A stretch of DNA of 64,000 nt from Ichthyosporea sp. XGB-2017a (taxonomy: Eukaryota > Opisthokonta > Ichthyosporea), in assembly GCA_002811675.1 (NCBI GenBank), contig PDIM01010337.1, positions 125,989 through 189,988 on the forward strand. The letters run 5' to 3'. A model generated the notes under the pieces. The model made no database searches. It saw only the letters and a program-made list of their open reading frames with translations, and was not told where the DNA came from. Position numbers and translations under genes: made by a program. Positions 1-12,300 of the stretch are shown here, in pieces (within the stretch, counting starts at the first letter, position 1; each line of letters begins with the position of its first letter).

Positions 1-342
1 TGTTTTTGTTTTTGTGTTCATTTCTTTGTTGTTGATTCAAATTAGATTTAATTCCTTTCCTTCACTTCTCTCTCACAAACACTCTCTCTTTCTTTCTTTA
101 TTACCTTTGTTCCACGCACACACACACACACACTCACCGTCCTTCCCACTCCCCTCCGCCTTCTCACATATTTTTTGTTGCACTACTGTTGTTTTTCAAA
201 TCTGGTTGAAGAGGGGTGAGAACTAAGAGGGAGGATATATATTTGATATCTGTTGTGTGTCACATAGTACTGCTGTTGGTTCTAAATAGATTTGGGGATT
301 TATTGTGTTGTGATTTTATTTTATTTAATCGTAGTGCCTAAC
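1..342 (+). other. 5' leader / promoter of the SETD2-like gene
   Basis: Pyrimidine-rich, T-rich DNA without a credible coding region. It holds a short (CA)n microsatellite at about 114-135. The open frame running into the methyltransferase from 292 begins at TTG, so the part before the ATG at 343 is taken as leader. Confidence 0.5.
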
Positions 343-2837
343 ATGGCGGAAAATAATCATGACGAAAATGCCCAGACCATGGGTAAAGGAAATAAGGAAG
401 AAGTACCCCCTCCTTTCGAGGTTGTTAAAGAAAATAACTACATATGCGACCCACCTGCAGTAGAGAAATCTATGAAATGTAGCTGCACGTTTGATCCGGA
501 AGTGGACGATATATCGGAGGCATGTGGACATGGTTGTGTGAATCGGGCTATTTTAGAGGAGTGTAATCCAAGGAAGTGCCCCTGTAACGAGTATTGTCAA
601 AATCAAAGGTTTCAGAAATCTGAGTTTCAGGAACATGAAGTATTTAAAACTTTGAAAAAAGGATGGGGAGTTAGAGCAGTTACGGATATACCAGAAGATG
701 CTTTTCTAATTGAGTATTGTGGAGATGTGATGAATAAGTCTCAGTTTCTTGGTCGCGTGAGAGAGTATGACAACGAAGGGCGAACTCATTATTATTTTAT
801 GAATCTGCACAAGGATCTCATAATTGACGCAACTAGAAGGGGAAACAATTCAAGATATTTGAATCATAGCTGTGATCCAAACTGTGTTACGCAGAAATGG
901 CATGTTAATGGGGAAATTAGGATTGGTTTGTTTGCAAAAAAAGACATAAAGTGTGGGGAAGAACTCACTTTTGACTACAAATATGAACGATATGGACAAA
1001 AGGCGCAAGAATGCTACTGCGAATCAGCTAACTGTAGGGGAACTTTGGGACAGAGTAGAAACACTAATCAATTGTCAGACAACCAGAAACTTGCCAGTAT
1101 TAAGAAAAAAATGAAAAGTGGAAATTTGAAAATGGAAGAGATTTTGGAATTGCCTTTTGAGCAGCAAATGGAATACCTTACGGAAAATGATCGGCTGGTG
1201 GATAAAAAGAAAGTTCTTCCTTTTGTGCAAATGTGGCTGGAATTTGTGGATATGGAAAGTGAATATAGGTTTCTTCTTTTACCTGTCGTTTTGGCAACAA
1301 CTGATGAAGGATGTCTCAAGGAGTTTTTGCGTTATCGTGGTCTTGGTCTTATTCGTGTGCTGTATACGGACGAAAAAAGCGGTGAAGCGGTTAAAGATGA
1401 AGTTTTAAAGTGCTTAGGTAGCCTCCCAGTTACCCATCAGAACACTGTAGAAGATTCGGGGTTTTTTCAGGTGCTTGAAGATGCGCTAGAGAGGGATGGC
1501 ACGTTAGAAGGGAAAGTCCAACCAATATTGGAGAAGTGGAAGTCTCTTCCCAAAAAGTATGTGATACCTAAAAGAGCAAGAAGGAAAAGTAATAACCCGG
1601 AGTCGAAAGAAGTAAGTACGACTGCTACGTCGGCGAACTCCACCCCAAACCTTGCCAAACAGGCCTCTTCAATGAACACACCTAATGAGAGTGGTTCTAG
1701 CCAACCAAAATCTTCACCATATTCATCGGGTATTAAGCGGTCTTATAATGACTATAACAAGCATGGGAACGATCGCGATAGGCTCAGCAACAAAAAAAGA
1801 TCCTTTTCAGAAAATCACCGGGATAGGGACCAAGGAGGATTTAGGGACCGGGACCGAGGGAATTACGAAAGGGGACCTCGCCGTGGCTCGTTTTCTGGAG
1901 GCTCTGATAGAGGAGGGCTAAAGTGGAGAGATGACAAAGACCATGGGCAGCGTGGAAACGAGAAAGATAATTCGAATGCCCCTCTTCCTCCTAATTGGGA
2001 AGCATATGTTGATGAGACGTCTGGGGAAACATATTATTTCGATAAGGACACTAATACTACTACTTGGGAAAGGCCTTCTGCCAAGAAGATTTTGTCTGTT
2101 GCTGATAGACCGATAAGATCTGGTCTACAAGGCCTAAGCAATCCTGTTGCTGTTGCAGAAGCAGCGAAAGAAACATCTTTTGTAAACTTGAAGAAACTTG
2201 AAGATAGGCGAGACAAAAGGGGGGATTCCAATGCTCATAAGGACTCTAGTAAGCATAGGGATAGAAAGTTATCGAGCTCACGAGATGAGACTGAAAAGAA
2301 ATCTAGTCACCACCATTCCAAGCACGATTCTTCGAAATCAAAGAACAAGAGCAGTCATGAGCATTCTAAGAGCGACCAGAAGAAAAGCAAGAAAAGAAGT
2401 AGCAAAGAAGAAAAAAAGGACCCGGAGGCTGAGAAGGATAAGCTAAAGGAGTTCCAGAAAAAAGCACATAGTTTATTGTATAAATACTTGGGGGAAAAGT
2501 ATATGGAAGAGGATTGCACTGTTGCACGTATCACTTGTAAAGAAGATCAAAAATATTTGTCACACACTGTAAGTATATAGGAGCGTCGACTGCTGTGAAA
2601 AGTAAAATACTAATTGATGGGAGACTAATTTACGTTACTAAATTGATGTGTGTATAGTTTTCGAAAGAATTAACGAAAAAAGAGCACAAGTCGAACTCGA
2701 AGAGTTCGAAGTTTCATATTGATGAAAAGCATAAAGAAAAAATGAAGGAATATTGCGACCACCAAATGCGCAAGCTTTCAGAGAAGCATGGCCAAACTTA
2801 TGTCCGTAAGTCTAGTCATGTGTCGCCCACTTCGTGA
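343..2837 (+). CDS. SETD2: SETD2/Set2-like histone H3K36 methyltransferase (two exons)
   Basis: Nuclear lysine methyltransferase expected to modify histone H3 K36 behind elongating RNA polymerase II. Exons are 343-2568 and 2658-2837; the 89 bp intron has a GTAAGT donor and TAG acceptor, giving 801 residues. Domain order: Cys-rich AWS (about 45-92), SET (93-217, with the SAM/catalytic RYLNHSCDPNC segment at about 171-181), post-SET with the CYC...C zinc cluster (to about 237), a basic Arg/Asp-rich stretch, a WW domain (about 547-580, LPPNWEAY...TTTWERP), a Lys/Ser-rich segment, and a C-terminal SRI domain (about 695-790) that binds phosphorylated Pol II CTD. The SRI domain is split by the intron; the second exon restores its last helix. 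ATG 343 has a strong context (aacATGg); the upstream in-frame extension starts at TTG. It is far shorter than human SETD2 and nearer yeast Set2 in size, but has WW before SRI as both do. Confidence 0.95.
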
Positions 2838-3318
2838 AGAACGGTGAAAGAGCTGGAAACTCGTTTGAGCAAAAACGACCATTTTTATTTTTTTACCTTT
2901 TACAACAAATAAAAACCCAATCATTTTCTTTCAGGGAGGGACCGGAGTCCGGACGATTTCTTTCTTTTTTAAAAAAGAGGCGTTACCGTGGCAACGAAGG
3001 CTTTTTTTACAATGAAAAAAAGCCTCCCTGAAAAAAAGGCCAGAATTCCCAACTTTTCAGTGTGCAAGAAAAATGGAAAAATAGGGGAAAAAGAAGAAAG
3101 TTTTTTCTTTATATAATTTTGTGTGAGAAAGCCCTCTTTCACACACATTTCATTTCATTTATATTTATTCGCTTGAACTTTGGGCTTACGATTTGGTGTT
3201 AATTTGATTTATATTTAAAGAAGCAGCTTTGCTTTAAGTCTTTTTTTCTTTTTTTTGATTTTAATAACCATTCACCAAAGAGTATATTTTATATTTTTAG
3301 AGCAATAATACAATCAAC
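2838..3318. other. spacer between SETD2-like gene and dynein gene
   Basis: 481 bp between two genes on the + strand. It holds an AATAAA polyadenylation-like signal for the upstream gene near 2908, the X-box at 2982-2995, homopolymer-rich DNA, and the dynein 5' leader. No further gene seen. Confidence 0.5.
2982..2995 (+). promoter_or_regulatory. RFX X-box upstream of the dynein heavy chain gene
   Basis: GTTACCGTGGCAAC fits the X-box consensus GTNRCC-N(0-3)-RGYAAC exactly, with a 2 bp spacer. It lies 323 bp before the dynein ATG. RFX factors drive ciliary genes in animals and several of their unicellular relatives (established knowledge); its action here is inferred. Confidence 0.7.
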
Positions 3319-6300
3319 ATGTCTGATGAAGCAGACGATGAAACAAAGCAGGACGCGCCTACAGCACAAAGTGAAGGAGTTGATTTACGTTTCTCTTTCA
3401 TCAAAGATGCATATCTGAACGCTTCAAAGCTCAAAGAAGATAAGTGGAATAAGAGCTTTTCTGTTCCCGAAAATATTGATGTCCTCGTAGCCTTCTATGA
3501 AAAAGAAAACCCAGGAATTTTGGTCGTGTACCAAAATGCCAAAGATGATATAGAACCATCACTTGGCACTTTCCCAAAGAGCTTCAAAAAGAAAACCCTT
3601 TATTTCTGCCGTCGAAATCCTGGGACCCCTCTTTCAAAAGATAAAGTGACTTCACCAGAAGTGGTAAAAAATGAGGTATGCTTTGGTGAATTTGGGCCAA
3701 ATCCTTTAGAACATCTAGTTACACTGATAGACAGCGTGTTTCTCCCATTAGTGACTAACGAAAAGAATCATACAGGATGGCCCATTGTCGTTGTTAATGA
3801 CGTACTTCGCCATTTCTTTAAAATCAAAACGGTAGTTCAAGTTATATCTGGTAAAGTAAAGGGAAAAACAATTTTGCCACTGCCTCCTGGAAGCGGTTCG
3901 CCAACCGATGGAGAGAAGCAGATCCTACATCAATTGGAATCAGCGGTTATTGATTGGACACATCAGATTAAAGGGGTGATTAAAAGTAACTCAGCACAGC
4001 CACTTCTTGAAGGTCTTGAGCCAGGTCCACTGGTAGAATGTGATTTTTGGGCTGCAAAATGCGCAAATTTGACGTGCATCTACGAACAACTAAAAGACAA
4101 GAAAATTCGAAAGATAGCTGCCATTCTCTCACGCACCAAAAGCAGTTACTTTCCAGCTTTCAAACGAATTTTCCAGGAGGTTGTTGCGTCGTTGAATGAG
4201 GCTAGAGATATTAACATGTATCTGCAGGCTTTTAAACCTTTCGCCGAGCAGTTGCTAGAATCCACAGAGTTTGCAGAAGCAGAGCAAATCTTCAATCCAA
4301 TGATGTACACCATATCACTGGTTTGGAAAAACTCACAATATTACAATACACCAGCTCGACTCCTTGTACTTCTTCAAGAAGTATGCAATGATGTCATTGG
4401 CAAGATGAAATCTTTTGTTGCACCAGAGGAAATTTTTAAACTAGAGCCAGAAGAAAGTTTAATGAGAATTAAAGGGGCAATCAAAGCCCTTGAAGAATTG
4501 AAACAGAGTTTTCTTTCTACCAAAGAGAAAATGAGCACCAGTTCTGAAGCAAAACCATGGGAATTTGACCATTCTCAGATTTTCGAAAATGTCAATCGCT
4601 TTCAAGAGAGATTGGATGTACTTGAAGGACTATTCTTGACCGTTTTAGAATTCAATAAGTTGGAGAAGATTGAAATTGGTGGAATTCAGGGTAAACTGCT
4701 CAACAAGCAGCTTCAAGAAATATTCACTCAGTTTCAACAAGAATTTGCCCACTTTGGCACAATCACATATGATTGTTTCGACCCGAAGATTGAAACCTTT
4801 AGTCAAGATATCTCAAACTTTTCCAAAAATATGGAAAATTTGGAGAAGCAGATTGGAACCCTTATTACAAAGGCATTTGATGATTGCAGTTCACTGCAGG
4901 GTATATTCAAGCTTTTAGAAAGCTTTTCTGGGCTCATTGAGAGGAAAATAATTAAAGCAGATCTTGAAATTAAGTACAGATTAATCTTGTTGGGCTTTAG
5001 AGAAGAAATGTTTAGCGTCAAAGGCATTTTTGAAAAATACAAAACTTTACCACCAGTACATCTTAATTTTCCTCCCTATGCTGGAGCTTTGTCCTGGTGC
5101 CATGAGCTTATCGAACGAATTGACTTGCCCGCCAATCGTCTGAAAGCGCTAAAATTAGATATAAGTGAGACAGAAGACGGTGTGATGGTATTTGAGGAGT
5201 ATGAGGCCCTCCGAAAAGCCCTCATGGAGTATCAGGGGGAGACATATGCTCAGTGGGCAGCCACAATTGAAGAGAACTCCAAACAGGACTTAAGCCGATC
5301 TCTTATCTGCAAAAAGAGCGAGGAGGATGCTCACTTACGTGTCAATTTTAGTGATACGCTTATTGCCCTATTGAGAGAAGTAAAGTACTTGTCTATGATT
5401 GAAACAGAAATTCCCGAATCAGCATCTCAGGTGTTTGAAAAGGACGATACTTTTCGACAATACCGAGGAAACTTTCAGCTTATTGTTAAGCAATACAATG
5501 AGATTAAAGACACTCTATTGGATGTCGAGGCACCCTTAGTTACTTCAAAGTTAGAGGCCATAGACAAAGAGCTGGAAAAAGGATTAGAGTCAATGAATTG
5601 GGAAAGTGCAGGAGTAGTTGAATACGTCGACAAAACCAAAGAAATCGTTTTAGATTTGTCTTCGAGACTTCATAAGGCCAAATCCAACGTAATAGAAACG
5701 GAAAGCATTATGAAGAAGTGGATGCAACCACTCTATGAAAGAAAGGATGGTAAAAAAGCTTTGGACATGGAAGTCAAAGATAAACTTGCTGCCCGCTATG
5801 AGCAATTTGGTGCTGACAATGAAAAAATACATTCGCTTCTGAAAGACAGCATGGAGGCCCTTTATGGCTCCGAAGGAGACGAAAACTGGAAAGCTTACTG
5901 CGTTTACTTCGAGTCATTAGTTCTTGATGGGATTGTTCAAACTATAATGAGTTCTTTGAAGTATCTGTCAGACAATATGGAAGAAAGCTATATTAAAGAA
6001 CATGATCTAGAGCCTTTAATACTAGCAAAGTTTGAGCTTGTTGTTCCTAATCTAATCTTTAGTCCCGAAATGGACGAAAATTCGGACGCTGGCTTTTTTG
6101 GTATTATTCAAGACATGTTTGACAACATTTACAAAGTATCCTCGATTATTAAAAGGTTTACAACTAGCACACCGGGGGAAGACGTGTTTTTCCCAGAAGT
6201 GTCTGAGAATAGTTTTCTAAACACTTTAAAAGATTCCATTTTACAAAAAGCATATGATGGGATGAAGGAGGCCAATATGTATAGACTTAGCATGGGAGAC

Positions 6301-9300
6301 TACGCTTATTTGTGGAAGGGAGATAGAACAGAATTCATGCGCCAGTTTGTTGTATATGGCCACGTTCTTTCGGCTGAAGAAATTGAAGCAGCAGGTGAAG
6401 CTGGCCCAGTAGCAAACCCACCAAAATTGGAGGACTTTGATCAACAGATATCTTCATATGAAAGCATCTATGTAGAGGTTATGGCTCTAGCAGAATCCAA
6501 GACATTTGTTGGCTGGCTCAAGATAGATGCGCAACCGTTCAAACAAAGTTTGGGAGTTGTTGTAAAGAAATGGAGCTATGCTTTTATTGAATATATGCAT
6601 GAAAAGGTTACACAGAGTTTGCGAGAATTGGAACAGTTCATTCAAACTATTACACCGACATTGGGGAAAAGCTTCGAAAATGCAGATTATGACACTCTTG
6701 TTTCTGCTATGGGCGTTCTCTTTGACATCAAAAATAGAACAGACGAAACTGATAACATGTTTGAACCTCTCCATGATACGATTTCGCTACTATCAAAGTA
6801 TAAAGTTGATGTTCCTGATGAAATCCATACTTTGCTTCAAACCCTGCCCGAGGAATGGACGAAAACAAAGAAATCAGCTTACGTTCTCAAGCAAACAGTT
6901 GCTCCACTGCAGGCAGGAGAGGTTGCGAAACTGAGATCGAAAGCAGACAAATTTCAGTTTAGTGTCCACGAATTCCGAGAGGACTTTCGAAAGAGAGCTC
7001 CATTTCAATTTGACATGCGTGAGGAAGAATCCTATGCTCTCCTTGATGTGTGCTTGTTAGATGTGATAGAGATGGAAAATCAAGCTCAAGAATTATTGCA
7101 GTCCGCAAGTCTATTTGAAGTTGCTGTTCATGAACACAAGCAGCTAAAGGACTCGCGCAAGGATTTGAAGATGTTAAAAAATATGTGGGATATGATTGGT
7201 CTTGTGAGACACTCATTTAAAGAATGGCAGCAAACTCTTTGGTCTGAGATTGACGTTGACTTCATGGAAATGGAGAGTAAGAAATTTGTCAAATCTATGC
7301 GATTGCTAGATAAGGAAATGAGAGCATGGGACGCCTATAATGGATTAGACAAGTACTGCAAAAATATGATGACTTCCCTACGGTCTGTAGGAGAATTGAG
7401 AAACCCTGCCATTAGAGATAGACATTGGAAGGCGGTAATCAAATCTACCGGAGTTAATATATCAATTACCGATACAACTAAGCTTGAAGATCTCATGGCT
7501 TTGGAGCTACATAACTTTGAAGATGAAGTAAAGAATATTGTAGATAGAGCAACCAAAGAGCTCAATATGGAAAAGGTTTTGGGCGAGATGGAAAAAACTT
7601 GGTCAGCCATGGAGTTTACATTTGACAAACACGAAGGAACTGGTACCCCTCTGCTTCAGTCTTCTGATGAATTAGTAGAAGCCCTGGAAGACAATCAGGT
7701 TGCTCTACAAACTTTAAGTACGTCAAGATTTGTGGACTACTTCATAGATGAAATAACAAAATGGCAAAAGTCTTTAGCTAATGTTGATCAGGTAATGGGC
7801 ATATGGCTTGAAGTCCAACATACTTGGACACACTTGGAGAATATCTTTATTGGCTCAGATGATATTAGAGCACAGCTGCCAGAAGATTCTAAGCGCTTTG
7901 ATGGTATTGATGCTGACTTTAAAGAGCTCATGAAAGATGCAGAAAATACACCCAACGCCGTAGAGGCTTGCGGAAAGAAAGGCATTTATGAAAAGCTCGA
8001 AGACATGCAGGGAAGATTATCTTTATGCGAGAAATCACTTGCAGAGTACTTGGAAACCAAACGTCTTGCATTTCCAAGATTTTATTTTGTTTCTCCGAAC
8101 GACTTGCTTGATATTTTGGCAAAAGGAAATAACCCTTCTGCCGTTTCCGTTCATTTAACCAAGTTGTTTGACAATATCGCGTCTTTGGAATTTGATGAAT
8201 CTGGCAAGCAAGCCAAAGGAATGTATAGCAAGGAAAATGAGTATGTTCCATTTAAAGACACATGTTCTTGTACAGGGGCCGTAGAAAATTGGCTCAACAA
8301 ACTCATTGACTCTATGAGAGAAAGTTTAAGGCATTATCTGGGGGATTCTACAGTTACCTATGAAGAAAAGCAAAGAGAATCCTGGCTATTTGATTACCCT
8401 GCCCAAATTGCTCTTGCTGGAAGTCAGATTTGGTGGACAACCGAGGTAAATATTGCATTTGGGAGACTGGCCGAGGGCTACGAAAATGCCATGAAAGACT
8501 ATCATAAAAAAATCATTACTCAGCTCACTGGTTTAATTACCCTTATTCAAGGAGAATTGAAACCCAATGACAGACAAAAAATTATGGTCATGTGCACAAT
8601 CGATGTCCACGGCAGAGATATTGTAGCAAAGCTTATTAGAGAAAAGGAAGAAAATTCTGGTTGCTTCAGCTGGCAAAGTCAACTGAGAATTCGATGGGAC
8701 GACGAAAGCAATGATGCCTACACAAATATCTGTGACGCTGTATTTCGCTATAACTACGAGTACCTGGGAAATACTCCGCGATTGGTCATAACAGGATTGA
8801 CCGATAGATGCTATATCACTCTGACACAATCCCTTCATTTGGTCATGGGAGGTGCACCTGCTGGACCAGCTGGAACCGGTAAGACTGAAACTACCAAGGA
8901 CTTAGGGAGGGCCTTGGGAATTATGGTTTACGTATTTAATTGTTCCGAGCAGATGGACTACAAGTCTTGTGGAAATATCTACAAAGGACTTGCTCAGTCA
9001 GGAACTTGGGGCTGCTTCGATGAATTTAATAGAATTTCAATTGAAGTGCTTTCTGTGGTTGCTACCCAAGTTAAATCTATTCATGATGCTATCGGTGCCA
9101 AAAAGAAGAGATTTGTCTTCCAGGGAGAAGACATTCCTCTTATTCCGACTGTTGGTGTTTTCATTACGATGAATCCTGGATATGCTGGAAGAACAGAATT
9201 GCCTGAAAACATGAAAGCCCTGTTTCGTCCTTGTTCTATGGTGGTACCAGATTTTAATGCCATCTGTGAAATTATGTTAATGGCGGAAGGTTTCATTGAT

Positions 9301-12300
9301 GCGAAGCTTCTTTCTAGAAAATTTGTGACCTTGTATTCTCTCAACAAAGAACTTCTCTCCAAACAGGACCATTATGATTGGGGTTTACGAGCTGTCAAGT
9401 CTGTTCTGGTTGTTGCGGGTAGTTTGAAGAGGGCAGATAGGGATGTTCCAGAAGAGCATGTGCTGATGAGAGCTCTTAGAGATTTCAATACTCCAAAGAT
9501 TGTTACAGATGATATGCCTGTGTTCATGGGTCTCATCAATGACTTGTTTCCAAAATGTGACATTCCACGAAAAAGGGATGCAAAGCTGGAAGAAACTATT
9601 AAGAAAGCTACAGTGGAACTTGGGCTTCAAACGGAAGAAAATTATATTCTCAAAGTGGTCCAGTTGGATGAACTTTTGGCAGTTAGGCATTCAGTCTTTA
9701 TTATTGGAGGTGGAGGTGCGGGTAAAACTCAAGTGTGGAAAACGCTTGCAAAGGCCTATTCAAACTCTGGAAACAAAACTGTTGTGTCTGATTTGAATCC
9801 TAAAACAACCTCGAATGACGAGTTGTACGGATATATCAGTGCAGCTACTCGTGAATGGAAAGACGGCTTATTCTCTTGCATTATGAGAGATCTTGCTAAT
9901 CTTCCCGGAGATAACTCAAAATGGATCATGTTAGATGGAGATATTGATCCAATGTGGATAGAAAGTCTTAATACTGTTATGGACGATAACAAAATCTTGA
10001 CGCTAGCCAGTAACGAGCGCATTCCTGTCACTCCTCCTATGCGACTTATCTTTGAAATTGGCCATTTGAGGTGTGCTACCCCTGCAACAGTATCCAGAGC
10101 AGGTATTTTGTTTGTCAATCCATCTGACCTTGGTTGGAATCCTTATGTGACAAGCTGGATAGAGCGTATCGAAGAAAACTCTCAAAAAGCTAATTTAACT
10201 GTTCTTTTTGAGAAATATGTTCCAGCCTGTTTGGAAGCGTCAAGGTCAAGGTTTAAGAAAATCACTCCTATAAGTGAGTTTAGCATGATTCACACACTGT
10301 GCTGCTTACTTTCAGGACTGCTTACAAATGAAAATACACCAAATGGATGCGACAAGGAATGGTATGAGATTTACTTTACTTTCGCTTGTATCTGGGCTTT
10401 TGGTTCAGCTTGTTATCATGACCAAGTCAATGACCATCGCTTGGAATTTAGCAAGTGGTGGACTACGGAGTTCAAATCAATTAAATACCCCTCATCCGGA
10501 ACAGTCTTTGATTATTATGTGGACCAAGAAACAAAGAAATTCTTGCCTTGGAGCGAGAAAATAACCCCATACAACCATGACCCGGATATGCCCTTGCAGG
10601 ATGTTCTCGTAGCAACTTCGGAAACAATAAGAATTCGCTTTGTTTCGGACATTCTTGCTGAACAAGGAATCCCTATTATGTTAATTGGAAATGCTGGATG
10701 CGGTAAAACTGTATTAATCAAAAACAAGTTGGCTGAATATGGTGACGACAAAATGGTTGTTAATGTGAGTTTTAACAACTACACGACAGCTGCTATGCTA
10801 CAAGGTGTTATGGAAGCTCCGCTTGAGAAAAAGGCTGGTCGAAACTACGGTCCACCTGGGTCTAAAAAATTGACCTACTTCATTGATGATTTTAATATGC
10901 CTGAAGTTGACACATACGGAACCCAACAGCCACATACTCTATTAAGGCAGCATCTTGATTACAAACATTGGTACGACAGACAAAAGCTTGTTCTAAAGGA
11001 GATTCATAACATCTCTTATATTGCAGCCATGAATCCAACATCAGGAAGTTTCACAATCAACCCTCGACTTCAGCGTCATTTTTCAGTTTTTGCTGTTAAC
11101 TTTCCCGGGACAGAGAGTCTTCAACAAATTTATTCATCTTTGTTTTCGGCTCATGTGCAAAGTTTTGCCCCAGCTGTTGTTAAATGTGTTCCGAAGTTGA
11201 TGGAAGCCGCTCTATCTTTAAACAAACGGGTAATGTCTTCTTTTCTACCAACGGCTATCAAATTTCATTACAACTTCAATCTGAGAGATCTTTCAAATAT
11301 TTTCCAAGGGTTAATGTTTTCAACCGCAAACACTTGTAAGACCCCAATGGATCTGGCCCGTCTCTGGACTCACGAGTGCATGCGAGTTTACGGAGATAAG
11401 CTCATTGATAACTTCGACAGAGAGACGTTGAATAGACTTCAGAAAGAGCATTCAAAGAAGTACTTCGACGATTTGCCCGAAGAAGAATTGTACAACGAGC
11501 CATTGATTTTCACGCACTTCTCCGAAGGAATCGGCGATCCAAAATACTTGCCGGTGCCCAACTGGGGACAGATAAACAAAATTCTAGAAGAAGCTTTGGA
11601 ACAATACAATGATACCAATGCTGCAATGGACTTGGTTTTGTTTGAAGATGCCATGAGACATATTTGCAAAATTAACAGAATTATGGAAAGTGCGAGAGGT
11701 AATGCTTTGCTTGTTGGTGTTGGCGGAAGTGGAAAGCAAAGTTTAGCTAGACTAGCGGCTTTTATCAGTGGATTAGAAGTATTCCAAATTGCATTGAGGA
11801 AAGGTTACTCTCCAGCTGATTTCAAGGCTGATATCGCGCAATTATATATGAGAGCTGGTATTAAAGGAGAAGGCATTGCCTTTCTCTTGACTGATCAACA
11901 GGTGGTGGACGAACAATTTCTGGTGTTTATCAATGACTTACTGTCGTCAGGAGTAATTTCTGACTTATTTGCTGATGATGATTTAGAATCTTGTATAAAT
12001 GGCGTTCGAAGTGAAGTCAAAGGCCAGGGGATTATTGACAGCAGAGAAAATTGCTGGGATTTCTTCATCGCGAAGGTTCGGCGAAACTTAAAAGTTATTC
12101 TCTGCTTTTCTCCAGTAGGTAGTACTTTGCGGGTTCGAAGCAGGAAATTCCCTGCATTGACGAGTTGTGCCGCAATTGACTGGTTTAGTGAATGGCCAGA
12201 AGAAGCGTTGATATCGGTAAGTCAACGGTTCATTCAAGAAAGTGAATTAATTCCAGAAGATTTGAGAGTGAGTGTGTCACATTTTATGGCCCATGTCCAT

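Noticed and set aside
292-342. Signal-peptide-like MGIYCVVILFYLIVV extension of the SETD2-like protein
   Set aside because: It starts at TTG, not ATG, and a secretory signal makes no sense on a chromatin enzyme. ATG 343 has a strong context.
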